Shown here one piece after another: positions 1 through 9,270 of a stretch of DNA of 64,000 bases (position 1 is its first letter; every line of letters starts with the position of its first letter). Source of the DNA: an uncultured Campylobacter sp. GTDB taxonomy: Bacteria; Campylobacterota; Campylobacteria; Campylobacterales; Campylobacteraceae. The position numbers and the translations under genes are program-made. The notes beneath the pieces were generated by a model that saw nothing but the letters and a program-made list of their open reading frames with translations, was not told the origin of the DNA and made no database searches. The DNA lies in the NCBI RefSeq assembly GCF_937980635.1, contig NZ_CALJPG010000030.1:1-64000 (forward strand). Reading direction: 5' to 3'.

Positions 1-504
1 ACGTGCGATCTGTTTAACGGGGAAGATCGTGCCGGTTTCGTTATTTGCCCACATCACGCTAACAAGTGCGGTTTTATCGTTAATTTTTTCGGCAAGCTCG
101 TCAAGATCGATCTGTCCGTTTTTATCGACGCCGAGGCGAGTGATCTTTACGCCGCAAATTTTTTCTAAAAAAGCACAGGTCGCGCTGATTGCGGGGTGCT
201 CGACGGAGCTTATGATGATATTATCCTTCTCGCCGGTTAGAATTTTATCGTAGTAAATTCCTTTTAAAACCCAGTTGTTGCTCTCGGTCGCACAGCTTGT
301 GATGACGATATCGTCCGCATCCGCAGCGCCGAGTCCCGCATAGAGCCTATCCATCGCAGTTCTTAGCGCGGGATGAGTCTCACTACCGAAGCTGTGAAGG
401 GAGTTTGGATTACCGTATTTATCGCAAAAAAACGGCTTCATCTCCTCAAAAACTTCGGGATCGACCATCGTAGTAGCGTTATTATCCAAATAAACGCGCT
501 GCAT
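1..504 (-). CDS. nifS: Cysteine desulfurase NifS, N-terminal part (cut by window edge)
   Basis: Reading the minus strand from an ATG at 504 gives an open frame of 168 codons that runs off the left edge. It begins MQRVYLDNNATTMVDPEVF, the typical start of class V PLP aminotransferases of the NifS/IscS family. It continues with SCATESNNWVLKG, SSVEHPA and WANNETGTIFP, all conserved blocks of NifS around the cofactor site. The PLP-binding lysine and the cysteine loop lie outside the window. In Campylobacter this enzyme takes sulfur from cysteine for Fe-S cluster assembly together with NifU. A NifU gene would be expected just beyond the left edge, which cannot be seen. The family call is firm; NifS rather than IscS is an inference from the genus. 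Confidence 0.9.
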   Translation of the reverse strand, partial: MQRVYLDNNATTMVDPEVFEEMKPFFCDKYGNPNSLHSFGSETHPALRTAMDRLYAGLGAADADDIVITSCATESNNWVLKGIYYDKILTGEKDNIIISSVEHPAISATCAFLEKICGVKITRLGVDKNGQIDLDELAEKINDKTALVSVMWANNETGTIFPVKQIAR

Positions 505-615
505 AAAATTCCTTTCTAAAATTTGTCTGAAATTTAATCAGACAATTTCGCTCTTTTATCAATTTCGCACGATAATATAACATAATTGCTAAATTTTTCT
601 TTAACGCTTGCCATT

Positions 616-1200
616 TTAAAAACCAAAAGTTTTCGGAGAATTTATTAGATCGAAAAATTCCTTGCGCGTGTCGTTTCGGCTGATAAAAAGCCCTCGCAGT
701 GCCGACGTAGTCGTGGTCGAGTTGATCTTTTGCACGCCGCGCATCTCCATGCACATGTGTCGCGCCTGCAGCACCACGCCCACGCCGAGCGGATGGATTA
801 CCTCCTCGATGGCGCCTGCGATCTGCTCGGTAAGCTGCTCTTGGATCTGCAGCCTGCGCGCGAAAATATTTACCATACGCGGAATTTTGCTAAGCCCTAC
901 GACCTTCTTATTCGGGATATACGCAACATGCGCGCGCCCGATGATAGGCAGCAGATGGTGCTCGCAGAGGCTATAAAATTCTATATCTTTTATCAAAACC
1001 ATCTCGTTGTTGCTGCTCTCAAACAGCGCGTCGTTTAAAATTTCTTTTGGATCCAGCTCGTAGCCGCTAGTTAGAAACTCATAGGCTTTAGCTACGCGCT
1101 CGGGCGTCTTTGCAAGCCCGTCGCGCTTCGGATCCTCACCTAAAATTTCAAGCATCTGCGACACGCAATTTTCAAATTTTACTCGGCTTTTTTCGTCCAT
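616..1200 (-). CDS. folE: GTP cyclohydrolase I
   Basis: Converts GTP to 7,8-dihydroneopterin triphosphate, the first step of folate (and queuosine-type) pterin synthesis, in the cytoplasm. The family blocks are clear: EDPKRDGLAKTPERVAKAYEFL, the zinc and substrate motif CEHHLLPIIGRAHVAYIP, GLSKIPRMVNIFARRLQIQEQLTEQI, and RHMCMEMRGVQK with the third zinc cysteine. The frame is open back to a TTG at 1242, but the ATG at 1200 has a good AAGGA ribosome site a few bases upstream and gives 194 residues, the usual length. The next gene upstream (siderophore receptor) is divergent. It stands alone, about 110 bases from nifS. Confidence 0.93.
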   Translation of the reverse strand: MDEKSRVKFENCVSQMLEILGEDPKRDGLAKTPERVAKAYEFLTSGYELDPKEILNDALFESSNNEMVLIKDIEFYSLCEHHLLPIIGRAHVAYIPNKKVVGLSKIPRMVNIFARRLQIQEQLTEQIAGAIEEVIHPLGVGVVLQARHMCMEMRGVQKINSTTTTSALRGLFISRNDTRKEFFDLINSPKTFGF

Positions 1201-1300
1201 TTTTAGCAATTCCTTAAAATTTCGATGCGCGATATTACTCAAAAACGCCTTTTATAACGCTGATAAATTTTAAAATTCCGCGCGAAATTTTATCAATCTC

Positions 1301-1322
1301 ATTATGTTAATGATAATATATT
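1301..1322 (+). promoter_or_regulatory. Probable Fur box / promoter of the siderophore receptor
   Basis: The stretch attatgttaatgataatat contains two overlapping GATAAT-like hexamers, as in Fur operators (GATAATGATAATCATTATC type). It lies about 70 bases upstream of a TonB-dependent receptor, where iron control is expected. The match is by eye and partial, so the exact limits are uncertain. Confidence 0.55.
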
Positions 1323-1388
1323 TAAATTTAAGAAATTTTTGTTTAAAATCCGCCGTTTCGATAAGCTTTATCTACAAGGAGTTCGGTA

Positions 1389-3539
1389 ATGAAATTTAAG
1401 ATGAGTTTTGGTGCGGCTTTGGCGCTTTTTTCCTTTGCTTGCGCCGAACAAAACGCCGCGGCAAGCTCCGCCTCGGGCGAAAACCTAGGCGATATCGAGG
1501 TCGTAGAATGGGCGAATAACGACGACGGCTACCGTGCCGTACGCAGCGAGATCGGCAAGACAACTAAGAGAATTTTAGAAATTCCGCAGACCGTAAACGT
1601 CGTAACGCAGCAGCATCTAAAGGACAAAAAGCCAGAAACCTTAGCGGAATCGCTGCAAAACGTAAGCGGCATAAGCTATGCAAATACGACGGGAAATATT
1701 TTCGATGCGATCATCAAGCGTGGCTTCGGCGAGGGTCGCGACGGCTCGATTATGCGCAACGGCGTGCCGGGCGCCGTGATGCACAATTTCAACAAAACCA
1801 TTCAATCCGTCGAGGTTCTAAAAGGGCCCGCGAGCATGCTCTACGGTGCGCAGCAACCGGGCGGCGTCATAAACATGGTAACCAAAAAGCCGCAGTATGA
1901 GTTTATAAATGAGCTTTGGGGCGGGCTGGGCAATCACAATTATTGGGACGCGGGATTTGATACTACAGGGCCGATTGTAGATAGCGGCTTTGCGTATAGA
2001 TTTATATTCGATTACTACGCGAAGGATTATTGGCGAAATTTCGGCGGTATAAAAAACACGCTCTTTGCGCCGTCGCTTGCGTATCAAGGAGACGATTATT
2101 CGATAAGCTTAGGCTACACCCATAGCCGCTCTACCGATCCGGTGGATCGCGGCGCGTTTTTGGTGCCGAGTACGGGTAAAATTTACGGCAGCGGTAAAGT
2201 CCGCTTCGACGAGCCGGTGAATAAACTACAAAGCAAACTCGATACGGTTGATTTCGGCTTTGAGAAGGAATTTAGCGAGGATTGGATATTAAAAGGCGCC
2301 TATGCTTTCTCGCGCAGTAAGCACGAATACGGCTACGTCCGTCCGAACAATCCATTCACGCCCCAAGGCCTTACCGGCACGACGCGATCGTATAACTACT
2401 ACGATAATTTCATACACCGCACGCACGCAGCAAGCGTCACACTAAACGGCAAATTTGAAACGGGCCCGCTTAAGCACGACGTCCTTTTCGGCACGGATTA
2501 CAAAAACTACTACAGATACCGCCCGGGCGCGCTAAAAGGCACCGCTGGACGCATCAATATGCTTACCGGACAGACCGCTTCGGGCGCCGTCCTAACGAAC
2601 GATAGAGAGCCAAAAATACAATATCAAAAGCTAAGAACGATCGGTCTTTACACCCAAGATAATATAAATTTAACCGACGAGTTGATACTTTCTTTGGGCG
2701 TGCGTAGGGAATTTTACGATCAAGTAGCCAAACAAAGCTGGCAAGGACCGAACAACACCGATCAGAAAAAGGCCGCTACGACCTATCAGGGCGGGCTTTT
2801 GTACCTGTTAAGTCCGCAGTGGTCGGTATATACTAACTACGCGCAAAGCTTCACGCCGCAGATGTCAATAGGCGAGGCGATAGGCGGCGATCTAAAGCCG
2901 GAGGAAGGCAAATCCGTGGAGCTCGGCACTAAATTTCAAAACGATCGAGTCACTGCGGGTGCGGCGGTGTTTAATATCGATAAAAGAAATATCCTGCGGA
3001 CGGTAAATAATATAAGCGAGACGATCGGCAAGGCTCGCTCGCGAGGATTTGAACTCGATATAAACGGGCGCGTGACGCAGGGACTTAGCATGTCGGCGAG
3101 CTATGCATATACCAAAACGAGAGTGCGTGAGGACGACGGCGCTTTTGCGGTGCTAATCGGCAAACCGCTGGAAGCGACGCCGAAGCACCAAGCAAGCCTA
3201 TTTGCCAACTACGATTTTGCGCATCTAGGCGCAAAGGGGCTTAGGCTTGGCGGCGGCGCGCGATACTTCGGCTCGTGGTACACCTACTATATGCGCACGA
3301 ACCTACCGAGCGTGCCCGCAGGAACGGCGTTTAAGCTGCCTCACGCCGTAGTTTATGACGCTTTCGTGAGCTACGATACTAAAATTTCGGGCTATGATAC
3401 GAATTTTTCGTTCAACGTCAAAAATTTGACCGACAAAAAATACTACACCTCATCCTCGACCGGCACGACCACGAGCGTGATACCTATTCAGATGGGCTAC
3501 GCGCGGCAGTTTATGTTTAACGTATCGGTAAAATTTTAA
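1389..3539 (+). CDS. TonB-dependent siderophore receptor (FhuA/FiuA-like)
   Basis: An outer-membrane, TonB-gated receptor for a ferric siderophore; the substrate cannot be told from sequence. Residues 1 to about 19 form a signal peptide ending FACA. The plug domain follows, with EIPQTVNVVTQQ, ETLAESLQNVSGISYAN, VEVLKGPASMLYGAQQPGG and INMVTKKP, which is the siderophore-receptor subfamily signature. The rest is a beta barrel, with YTNYAQSFTPQ and LKPEEGKSVELGTKF, and ends in phenylalanine (NVSVKF), as barrel proteins do for BAM recognition. Length (716 residues) is normal. The start has an AAGGAG-like site (acaaggagttcggta). A Fur-like box upstream suggests induction by iron limitation. No adjacent ABC transporter or TonB genes are seen, so it works with systems encoded elsewhere. 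Confidence 0.93.
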   Translation: MKFKMSFGAALALFSFACAEQNAAASSASGENLGDIEVVEWANNDDGYRAVRSEIGKTTKRILEIPQTVNVVTQQHLKDKKPETLAESLQNVSGISYANTTGNIFDAIIKRGFGEGRDGSIMRNGVPGAVMHNFNKTIQSVEVLKGPASMLYGAQQPGGVINMVTKKPQYEFINELWGGLGNHNYWDAGFDTTGPIVDSGFAYRFIFDYYAKDYWRNFGGIKNTLFAPSLAYQGDDYSISLGYTHSRSTDPVDRGAFLVPSTGKIYGSGKVRFDEPVNKLQSKLDTVDFGFEKEFSEDWILKGAYAFSRSKHEYGYVRPNNPFTPQGLTGTTRSYNYYDNFIHRTHAASVTLNGKFETGPLKHDVLFGTDYKNYYRYRPGALKGTAGRINMLTGQTASGAVLTNDREPKIQYQKLRTIGLYTQDNINLTDELILSLGVRREFYDQVAKQSWQGPNNTDQKKAATTYQGGLLYLLSPQWSVYTNYAQSFTPQMSIGEAIGGDLKPEEGKSVELGTKFQNDRVTAGAAVFNIDKRNILRTVNNISETIGKARSRGFELDINGRVTQGLSMSASYAYTKTRVREDDGAFAVLIGKPLEATPKHQASLFANYDFAHLGAKGLRLGGGARYFGSWYTYYMRTNLPSVPAGTAFKLPHAVVYDAFVSYDTKISGYDTNFSFNVKNLTDKKYYTSSSTGTTTSVIPIQMGYARQFMFNVSVKF

Positions 3540-3543
3540 CCTC

Positions 3544-3576
3544 AAGCCCGCTTTAAATTTTAAGGCAGGCTTTTAA
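3544..3576 (+). terminator. Possible intrinsic terminator after the siderophore receptor
   Basis: AAGCC-C-GC at 3544-3551 pairs with GC-A-GGCTT at 3565-3572 (one mismatch) and is followed by a T/A-rich run. It sits immediately after the receptor stop codon. The stem is short, so this is tentative. Confidence 0.45.
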
Positions 3577-3696
3577 AATTTTGAAATTTTGATAAATACA
3601 AACCGCTTAGGCTCGGCAAATTTTAGGAATTTATACTTTAAATAAGAAATTTTTTGATATATTACGAGCTATTTTTAAATTTTCTAAAGGAATTTT

Positions 3697-5010
3697 ATGG
3701 AAGTAAAAGCAAAAATGAAAGACGCCGCGAATGCGATCGCTGCGAGCAAGATCGAAGCAAAGCAGATCGCAGCCAAAGTAGAAGAGCTAGCCAAAAAGGC
3801 CTCCAAGCAACTAAGAATCGACGGATTCAGACAGGGCAAAGTGCCTACTGCAGTGGTTTTGAAGCGATACGGCAAGCAGCTTGAGGGCGATGCAAAGCAG
3901 GAACTTCTTAAAAATATGATCGATCAGTCTCTTAAAATTTTAAAGAAAAAACAAGATGAAATTTTATCTGAGCCGGTCTTTTCTAAATTTGACGAAAAAG
4001 AAGGCGATATAGAGGTCGAGATCGAAATTTCTTTCAGACCGGAAGTTAGCGTCGAGGGGTACGAGGAGCTAATTCCTAAATTTAGCAGCCCACGCGTTAG
4101 CCAAAAAGAGATCGATGAGAAAGTGACGGAATTTTTGCAGATGATCGCTCCGCTTTCTAAGACCAACAAAAAAATTCTAGCCAAAGACGATTTTGCAAAA
4201 TTCGACTTCGAAGGCTTCGTGGACGGCAAGCCATTCGACGGCGGTAAGGCGCAGGACTATGTCCTTCAGATCGGCTCAAATCAATTTATCCCGGGCTTTG
4301 AAGACGGTATGATCGGACTTAGAGTGGGCGAGGAACGCGACGTAGCGGTTAAATTTCCGCAAGATTACGGCGCGAAAAGCTTAGCCGGCAAGGACGCGAT
4401 TTTTAAAGTCAAGCTTCATGAAATTCAAGCTAAAAAACCTGCCAAAGAGCTCGGCGAGGAGGAGCTAAAGCAGGCGCTTCCGGGCGAGAAAGAGCCGAGC
4501 AAGGAGAAATTTGAAGCGCGCATCAAAGAGCGCATCAAAAACGATAAGCTTCAAAAGCTGATAAATGAGGATTTAAAGCCTAAATTTGCCGATGCGCTCG
4601 CCGAGAAATTTAACTTCGCGCTTCCAAAAGCGATCGTCGAGCAAGAGATTAATTTGCAGTTTAACAACGCTTGGAGCGGCTTTTCAAAAGAGCAGATCGA
4701 GGAATTTAAAAACAACAAAGACGCCCTTGATAAAAAGCGTGAAGAGTTTAGAAAGGCTGCCGAAAACAGCGTAAAACTTACATTCTTAATCGACGAGCTA
4801 GCCAAAAAACGCAATATCGACGTGAGCGATCAAGAGCTCGTCCAAGCAGTCTATATGGAGGCCTACACATACGGCGCCGATCCGAAGGAGCATCTAAATA
4901 GATACCGCAACAACGGCATGCTTCCCGCCGTCAAAATGGCGCTAATCGAGGAGAAGCTATTTAACGATATTTTCTCAAAGCAGGGCAAAAAAGAAGCGAA
5001 AGGCGAATAA
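3697..5010 (+). CDS. tig: Trigger factor, ribosome-associated chaperone / prolyl isomerase
   Basis: Binds nascent chains at the ribosome exit tunnel and catalyses prolyl isomerisation. The N-terminal ribosome-binding domain carries the loop GFRQGKVP (residues about 43-50). A central FKBP domain (about 160-245) shows DDFAKFDFEGFVDGKPFDGG and FIPGFEDGMIGLRVGEER. The C-terminal part is a long helical chaperone domain. Its 437 residues match the family. The ATG has AAAGGA upstream. Its stop overlaps the clpP start (TAATG), so tig, clpP, def, comM, nnr and purN form one tightly packed run. The tig-clpP pairing is widely conserved and links folding with proteolysis. The upstream sequence has a T-rich -10-like stretch (tttgatatatt, about 3653-3663). 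Confidence 0.97.
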   Translation: MEVKAKMKDAANAIAASKIEAKQIAAKVEELAKKASKQLRIDGFRQGKVPTAVVLKRYGKQLEGDAKQELLKNMIDQSLKILKKKQDEILSEPVFSKFDEKEGDIEVEIEISFRPEVSVEGYEELIPKFSSPRVSQKEIDEKVTEFLQMIAPLSKTNKKILAKDDFAKFDFEGFVDGKPFDGGKAQDYVLQIGSNQFIPGFEDGMIGLRVGEERDVAVKFPQDYGAKSLAGKDAIFKVKLHEIQAKKPAKELGEEELKQALPGEKEPSKEKFEARIKERIKNDKLQKLINEDLKPKFADALAEKFNFALPKAIVEQEINLQFNNAWSGFSKEQIEEFKNNKDALDKKREEFRKAAENSVKLTFLIDELAKKRNIDVSDQELVQAVYMEAYTYGADPKEHLNRYRNNGMLPAVKMALIEEKLFNDIFSKQGKKEAKGE

Positions 5011-5594
5011 TGGTGATTCCTTACGTTATAGAGCAGACCGGCCGCGGAGAGCGCAGCTACGACATCTACTCAAGGCTGCTAAAAGACCGTATCGTAATGC
5101 TTAGCGGCGAGATCGACGACGCGGTGGCAAGCTCGATCGTCGCGCAGCTTCTGTTTTTAGAGGCGGAGGATCCGGATAAGGATATATATCTATACATCAA
5201 CTCCCCGGGCGGCGTGGTTACGAGCGGATTTAGCATTTATGACACGATGAATTACATCAAACCAGACGTGAGCACGATCTGTATCGGTCAAGCAGCGTCG
5301 ATGGGAGCGTTTTTGCTAAGCTGCGGCGCCAAAGGTAAGCGCTACGCGCTTCCAAACTCGCGCATAATGATTCACCAGCCCCTCGGCGGCGCGCAGGGCC
5401 AAGCTACCGACATCGAGATCCAAGCTAAAGAAATTTTACGAATGAAAGAAATTTTAAATAACATCCTTTCGCAAAATTCCGGCAAAGATCTCGCGCAGGT
5501 CGAAAAGGACACCGATCGCGACTTTTTTATGAGCGCCGAGGATGCCGTACAATACGGACTGATCGATCAAGTACTTCAAAAGAGCTTTAAATAG
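5010..5594 (+). CDS. clpP: ATP-dependent Clp protease proteolytic subunit
   Basis: The serine peptidase core of ClpXP/ClpAP, forming a tetradecameric chamber in the cytoplasm. The catalytic triad is intact: Ser97 in GQAASMGAF, His122 in IMIHQPLGG and Asp171 in DTDRD. The hallmark INSPGG is at about 63-68. At 194 residues it is full length. The ATG overlaps the tig stop by one base, and def follows directly after the stop with no gap, so translation is probably coupled. Confidence 0.98.
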   Translation: MVIPYVIEQTGRGERSYDIYSRLLKDRIVMLSGEIDDAVASSIVAQLLFLEAEDPDKDIYLYINSPGGVVTSGFSIYDTMNYIKPDVSTICIGQAASMGAFLLSCGAKGKRYALPNSRIMIHQPLGGAQGQATDIEIQAKEILRMKEILNNILSQNSGKDLAQVEKDTDRDFFMSAEDAVQYGLIDQVLQKSFK

Positions 5595-6113
5595 ATGATC
5601 CTGGACGTCCTTACCTATCCGAATAAAAAGCTTTATCAAAGATCGACCGAGGTCGTGAAATTCGACGCGGCGCTGGGCAAGCTTTTGGACGATATGTATG
5701 AGACGATGATCGCAAAAAACGGCATAGGCCTTGCCGCCATCCAGGTAGGCAAGCCCGTGCGCGCTTTGATTATAAATTTAGCCAATGAGGAAAAAATCCA
5801 AGACAAAAAGGACCTCATCGAAATCATCAATCCGCAAATTTTAAAAAAGGAAGGCGAGGTCGTTTACCAGGAGGGCTGCTTGTCGGTGCCGGGCTTTTAC
5901 GAGGACGTCACGCGCGCCGAGTTTATCACGGTGCAGTTTCAAGACCGCGCCGGCAATACCCAGCAAATGGACGCTAGCGAGCTGCTAGCCGTCTGTATCC
6001 AGCACGAGATGGACCACCTCGACGGACATCTTTTCATCGAGCGCATCGGATACAACAAACGCAAAAAATTTGATAAAGAATTCAAAAAAAGCCTAAAAGA
6101 AAAATCGAAATGA
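5595..6113 (+). CDS. def: Peptide deformylase
   Basis: Removes the N-formyl group from new polypeptides; a metalloenzyme acting at the ribosome. All three family motifs are present: GIGLAAIQVG (43-52), EGCLS with metal ligand Cys95, and HEMDHLDG with His137, Glu138 and His141. Its 172 residues are the usual length. The start ATG is at the first base after the clpP stop and the end overlaps comM by four bases (ATGA). Placing a chaperone, a protease and a deformylase together groups functions that act on nascent protein. Confidence 0.97.
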   Translation: MILDVLTYPNKKLYQRSTEVVKFDAALGKLLDDMYETMIAKNGIGLAAIQVGKPVRALIINLANEEKIQDKKDLIEIINPQILKKEGEVVYQEGCLSVPGFYEDVTRAEFITVQFQDRAGNTQQMDASELLAVCIQHEMDHLDGHLFIERIGYNKRKKFDKEFKKSLKEKSK

Positions 6114-7627
6114 AATCCCTAAAATGCGCTGCCTTCACGGATGCTCTGATCCCCGTAGAGGTCGAGTCGACATTCGTGCGGGGGCTGCCGGGATTTAATA
6201 TCGTCGGTCTTGCGGGAGCTACGATAAAAGAGAGCGAAAGCCGCGTAAAAGCGGCGCTTGTGAGTCTAAATTTTAAATTTCCCGCATCCAAAATCATCAT
6301 AAATCTCTCCCCCTCCGACACGCCCAAAAACGGCTCGCACTTCGATCTTGCGATCGCGCTTCTCATCGCGCTGCAAAAAGAGCGCATTGACGGCGATTTC
6401 TTCGTCTTCGGCGAGCTCGGTTTAGACGGCAGCTTAAAGAGCACGGCGAGCCTCTTTTCGATCCTGCTTTTTTTAAGCACAAAGGTGAAGCGCGCTAAAA
6501 TTTTAGTGCCGCAAAGCATCGCTCTAAAGGCCTGCACGATCCCAAACTACGACGTGTATGCGGTGGATAGCCTAAGCGACGCGGTCAGATTTTTTTTAGA
6601 CGAGGAATTCGCCGCAAGCAGGCTCATGCGAGAAACCCATCCGCTTTTTAAAAACATCGTGGAGATTGACGGGCAAGCTTACGTTCCCAACCGCGATTTT
6701 TCGCTTGATTTCAAAGACGTCAAAGGGCAAAAGCGCGCCAAGCGCGCGAGCCTGATCGCCGCGTGCGGCATGCACAACATCCTCTTTGAGGGCAGCCCGG
6801 GATGTGGCAAAAGCATGTGCGCCAAGCGGATAGCCAGAATTCTGCCTCCGCAGAGCCTAGGCGAAGTGCTGCTCTCGTGCGCCTACGAGTCGCTAAATAA
6901 CAAAGATGTCGATTTTAGCGCGCTGCGCCCCTTCCGCTCGCCGCACCACACCAGCACGCGCAGCTCCATTTTCGGCGGCGGCAGTAGCGGAGCAAAGATC
7001 GGCGAGGTCGCGCTCGCAAACGGCGGCGAGCTATTTTTCGACGAGCTGCCGCACTTCGGCAAGCAAATTTTAGAAAGCCTGCGCGAGCCACTGGAGGATA
7101 ATAAAATTTTGATTTCGCGCGTAAATTCCAAGGTCGAATACCAAACGAAATTTATCTTCGTAGCGGCGCAAAACCCCTGCCCGTGCGGAAATTTATTCTC
7201 CAAAAACCTCACCTGCACCTGCTCGCTAAACGACATCAGGCGCTACAAAAACACGATCTCCGCGCCACTGCTCGATCGCATCGACATATACGTCGCGATG
7301 GACGAGACCGGCGCGGACGACAAGAGCGACGTTTGCAGCGAGGAGATGGCAGATGCGGTGTTGCGGGCGTTTCGCGTGCAAAAGGCTCGCGGACAGAGCG
7401 AGCTAAACGCAAAGCTACGCGACGAAGAGACTGAAAAATTTTGCGTCTGCGAAAGTGCGGCGCGGGATGTTTTGCAAACCGCGATCACCCGCTACGATCT
7501 TTCGCAGCGCGGCGTGAATAAGACGCTAAAGCTCGCGCGCACGATCGCCGATCTAGCAGGCGCCGAGATCATCGCCAAGGCGCATATTTTGGAGGCTCTT
7601 AGCTTTCGCATAAGGAGCGAAATTTGA
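6110..7627 (+). CDS. comM: YifB/ComM family Mg-chelatase-like AAA+ ATPase
   Basis: ComM homologues are hexameric helicases that extend branch migration during integration of transformed DNA. The N-terminal domain is the ChlI-like fold, with VEVESTFVRGLPGFNIVGL and INLSPSDTPKNGSHFDLAIA. The AAA+ core has Walker A GSPGCGKS and then FRSPHHTSTRSSIFGGG, LANGGELFFDELPHF (Walker B region), NPCPCG and LLDRIDIYVAM. The C-terminal Mg_chelatase_C part contains RYDLSQRGVNKTLKLARTIADL. The 505 residues are full length. It overlaps def by 4 bases and nnr by 4 bases. The presence of comM agrees with natural transformation in this genus. Confidence 0.93.
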   Translation: MKSLKCAAFTDALIPVEVESTFVRGLPGFNIVGLAGATIKESESRVKAALVSLNFKFPASKIIINLSPSDTPKNGSHFDLAIALLIALQKERIDGDFFVFGELGLDGSLKSTASLFSILLFLSTKVKRAKILVPQSIALKACTIPNYDVYAVDSLSDAVRFFLDEEFAASRLMRETHPLFKNIVEIDGQAYVPNRDFSLDFKDVKGQKRAKRASLIAACGMHNILFEGSPGCGKSMCAKRIARILPPQSLGEVLLSCAYESLNNKDVDFSALRPFRSPHHTSTRSSIFGGGSSGAKIGEVALANGGELFFDELPHFGKQILESLREPLEDNKILISRVNSKVEYQTKFIFVAAQNPCPCGNLFSKNLTCTCSLNDIRRYKNTISAPLLDRIDIYVAMDETGADDKSDVCSEEMADAVLRAFRVQKARGQSELNAKLRDEETEKFCVCESAARDVLQTAITRYDLSQRGVNKTLKLARTIADLAGAEIIAKAHILEALSFRIRSEI

Positions 7628-9270
7628 AAAAAATTTTCTTTAGCACCGAGGAACTCGACGCGCGAGCAAGCGCGAAATTTGGACTGAGTGAGCAAATTTT
7701 AATGGAAAACGCCGCAGGCAGGATCGAGCGCGAGATCAGAAAGCGGCTCAAAAAGGGTTCGCGCGTTTTAGCGCTTTGCGGCGGCGGAAATAACGGCGCG
7801 GACGCGATGGCGGCGCTGCGAAAGCTAAGCGGCGATTTTAGCTGCACGGCGCTTTGCGTGCTTCAAAACAGAAGCGCGGCGGGTAAATTTCAAGCGGAAG
7901 CGGCGCGGGCTGTGGGCGTTAGGCTTATCAATATTTCTAGCGCAAAAGACGCTTACGGGCACACAGGCAGAACATCTAGTAAAAATATTTGCGCGCATGA
8001 AAGCGCGGACGGCTCCTCTTCAAAGAGTGCTGGCGCGAGCGAGCCGCGGGGCGAGCGCGAAAGCCTAAGCGGCGCGGACATTTCTTGTGACGGCGATAAA
8101 TTAAGCACGAAATTTGCGGGCGCTAAATTTGAGATCGCGGCGCGCGGCGGCGAGTGCGGCAACCTAGGCAGCGAATGCGGCGAGCCGAGCGTCCTGCACG
8201 ATGAGGTTACAAGCGCAGACTGCATAATCGACGGAATTTTCGGCAGCGGTTTAAACAAAGCCTTAAGCTCTGAAATTTGTGAAATTTTATCTCTCGCAAA
8301 CAGCGCAAAATCCCTAAAAATCGCAGTCGATATCCCAAGCGGCATCGACAAGAACGGGCGCATTTTAGGCGGTGCATTTTGCGCGGATCTGACGATCGCG
8401 ATGGGAGCGCTGAAGCTCGCGCTGTTTTCGGATGCGGCGAAGGATCAGGTAGGGCGGATCAAGGTCGCAAATCTTGGAATTTCGCGCCAAAATTTTGAAG
8501 AGCGGAGCGAATATTTTCTACTTCAAAAAAGCGATCTGAAGCTGCCGCTACGCAGGAAGCAAAACACTAACAAGGGCGATTTCGGGCACACCTACGTCGT
8601 AAGCGGGCAGATGAGCGGAGCGGCGCAGATGGCGGCTCTGGCGGCTCACGCGATCGGCAGCGGGCTCGTTAGCGTCGTTGGTGAGGGACCGTTAAATCTA
8701 AGCCCGATTTTGATGCAAAAAAGCTCATTCGATGCCGCGCGGGTCGTAGTCTGCGGCTGCGGGCTGGGGGAGCGAAAGATCGATCTTGCCGCGCTGCGGG
8801 GCAAAAGCTGCGTCATCGACGCCGATCTGTGCTACGAGCGTGAAATTTTAAGCCTGCTAAACGCCAATTCAAATTTAATCCTAACGCCCCATCCGAAGGA
8901 GTTTTGCTCGCTTTTAAAGATCGCGGGTATCGCAGATCTTAGCGTGAGCGAGCTGCAAGAGCGCCGCTTTGAGCTTGCGCGGGCGTGGAGCGAGAAATTT
9001 AGCGGCGTACTCGTGCTAAAGGGCGCAAACACGCTCATCGCGCAGGCAGGCATCATCTACGTCTGCGACAAAGGTAGCGCCGCGCTCGCAAAGGGCGGCA
9101 GCGGCGACGTGCTCGCAGGACTCATCGGCGGGCTGCTCGCTCAAAGCTACTCGCCTCTGCAAGCCTCAATCTGCGGCGTCCTAGCCCACGCACTCGCCGC
9201 GCGAGCCTTCGCCAAAAATTCCTACGCGCTAAATCCGCTCGATCTCATCGAGGAGGTAAAATGGTTGTGA
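7624..9270 (+). CDS. nnr: Bifunctional NAD(P)H-hydrate epimerase / ADP-dependent dehydratase with a low-complexity insert
   Basis: Repairs damaged NAD(P)H: the N-terminal epimerase interconverts R and S hydrates, and the C-terminal kinase-like domain dehydrates the S form with ADP. The epimerase domain has GGGNNGAD (53-60) and CIIDGIFGSGL (about 200-210). The dehydratase domain has NKGDFGHTYVVSG, LTPHPKEF, VLKGANTLIA and the nucleotide loop KGGSGDVLAG. The start is a TTG supported by AAGGAG at 7612-7617 and overlaps the comM stop. Residues about 107-193 form an extra segment rich in Ser, Gly, Ala, Glu and Cys that breaks the epimerase domain between conserved blocks. At 548 residues the protein is longer than the usual ~500. 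It overlaps purN by 10 bases. Confidence 0.92.
   Translation: MKKIFFSTEELDARASAKFGLSEQILMENAAGRIEREIRKRLKKGSRVLALCGGGNNGADAMAALRKLSGDFSCTALCVLQNRSAAGKFQAEAARAVGVRLINISSAKDAYGHTGRTSSKNICAHESADGSSSKSAGASEPRGERESLSGADISCDGDKLSTKFAGAKFEIAARGGECGNLGSECGEPSVLHDEVTSADCIIDGIFGSGLNKALSSEICEILSLANSAKSLKIAVDIPSGIDKNGRILGGAFCADLTIAMGALKLALFSDAAKDQVGRIKVANLGISRQNFEERSEYFLLQKSDLKLPLRRKQNTNKGDFGHTYVVSGQMSGAAQMAALAAHAIGSGLVSVVGEGPLNLSPILMQKSSFDAARVVVCGCGLGERKIDLAALRGKSCVIDADLCYEREILSLLNANSNLILTPHPKEFCSLLKIAGIADLSVSELQERRFELARAWSEKFSGVLVLKGANTLIAQAGIIYVCDKGSAALAKGGSGDVLAGLIGGLLAQSYSPLQASICGVLAHALAARAFAKNSYALNPLDLIEEVKWL

Noticed and set aside
662..1038. Plus-strand frames over folE
   Set aside because: They are the reverse strand of folE, with no family motif; folE itself is unmistakable.
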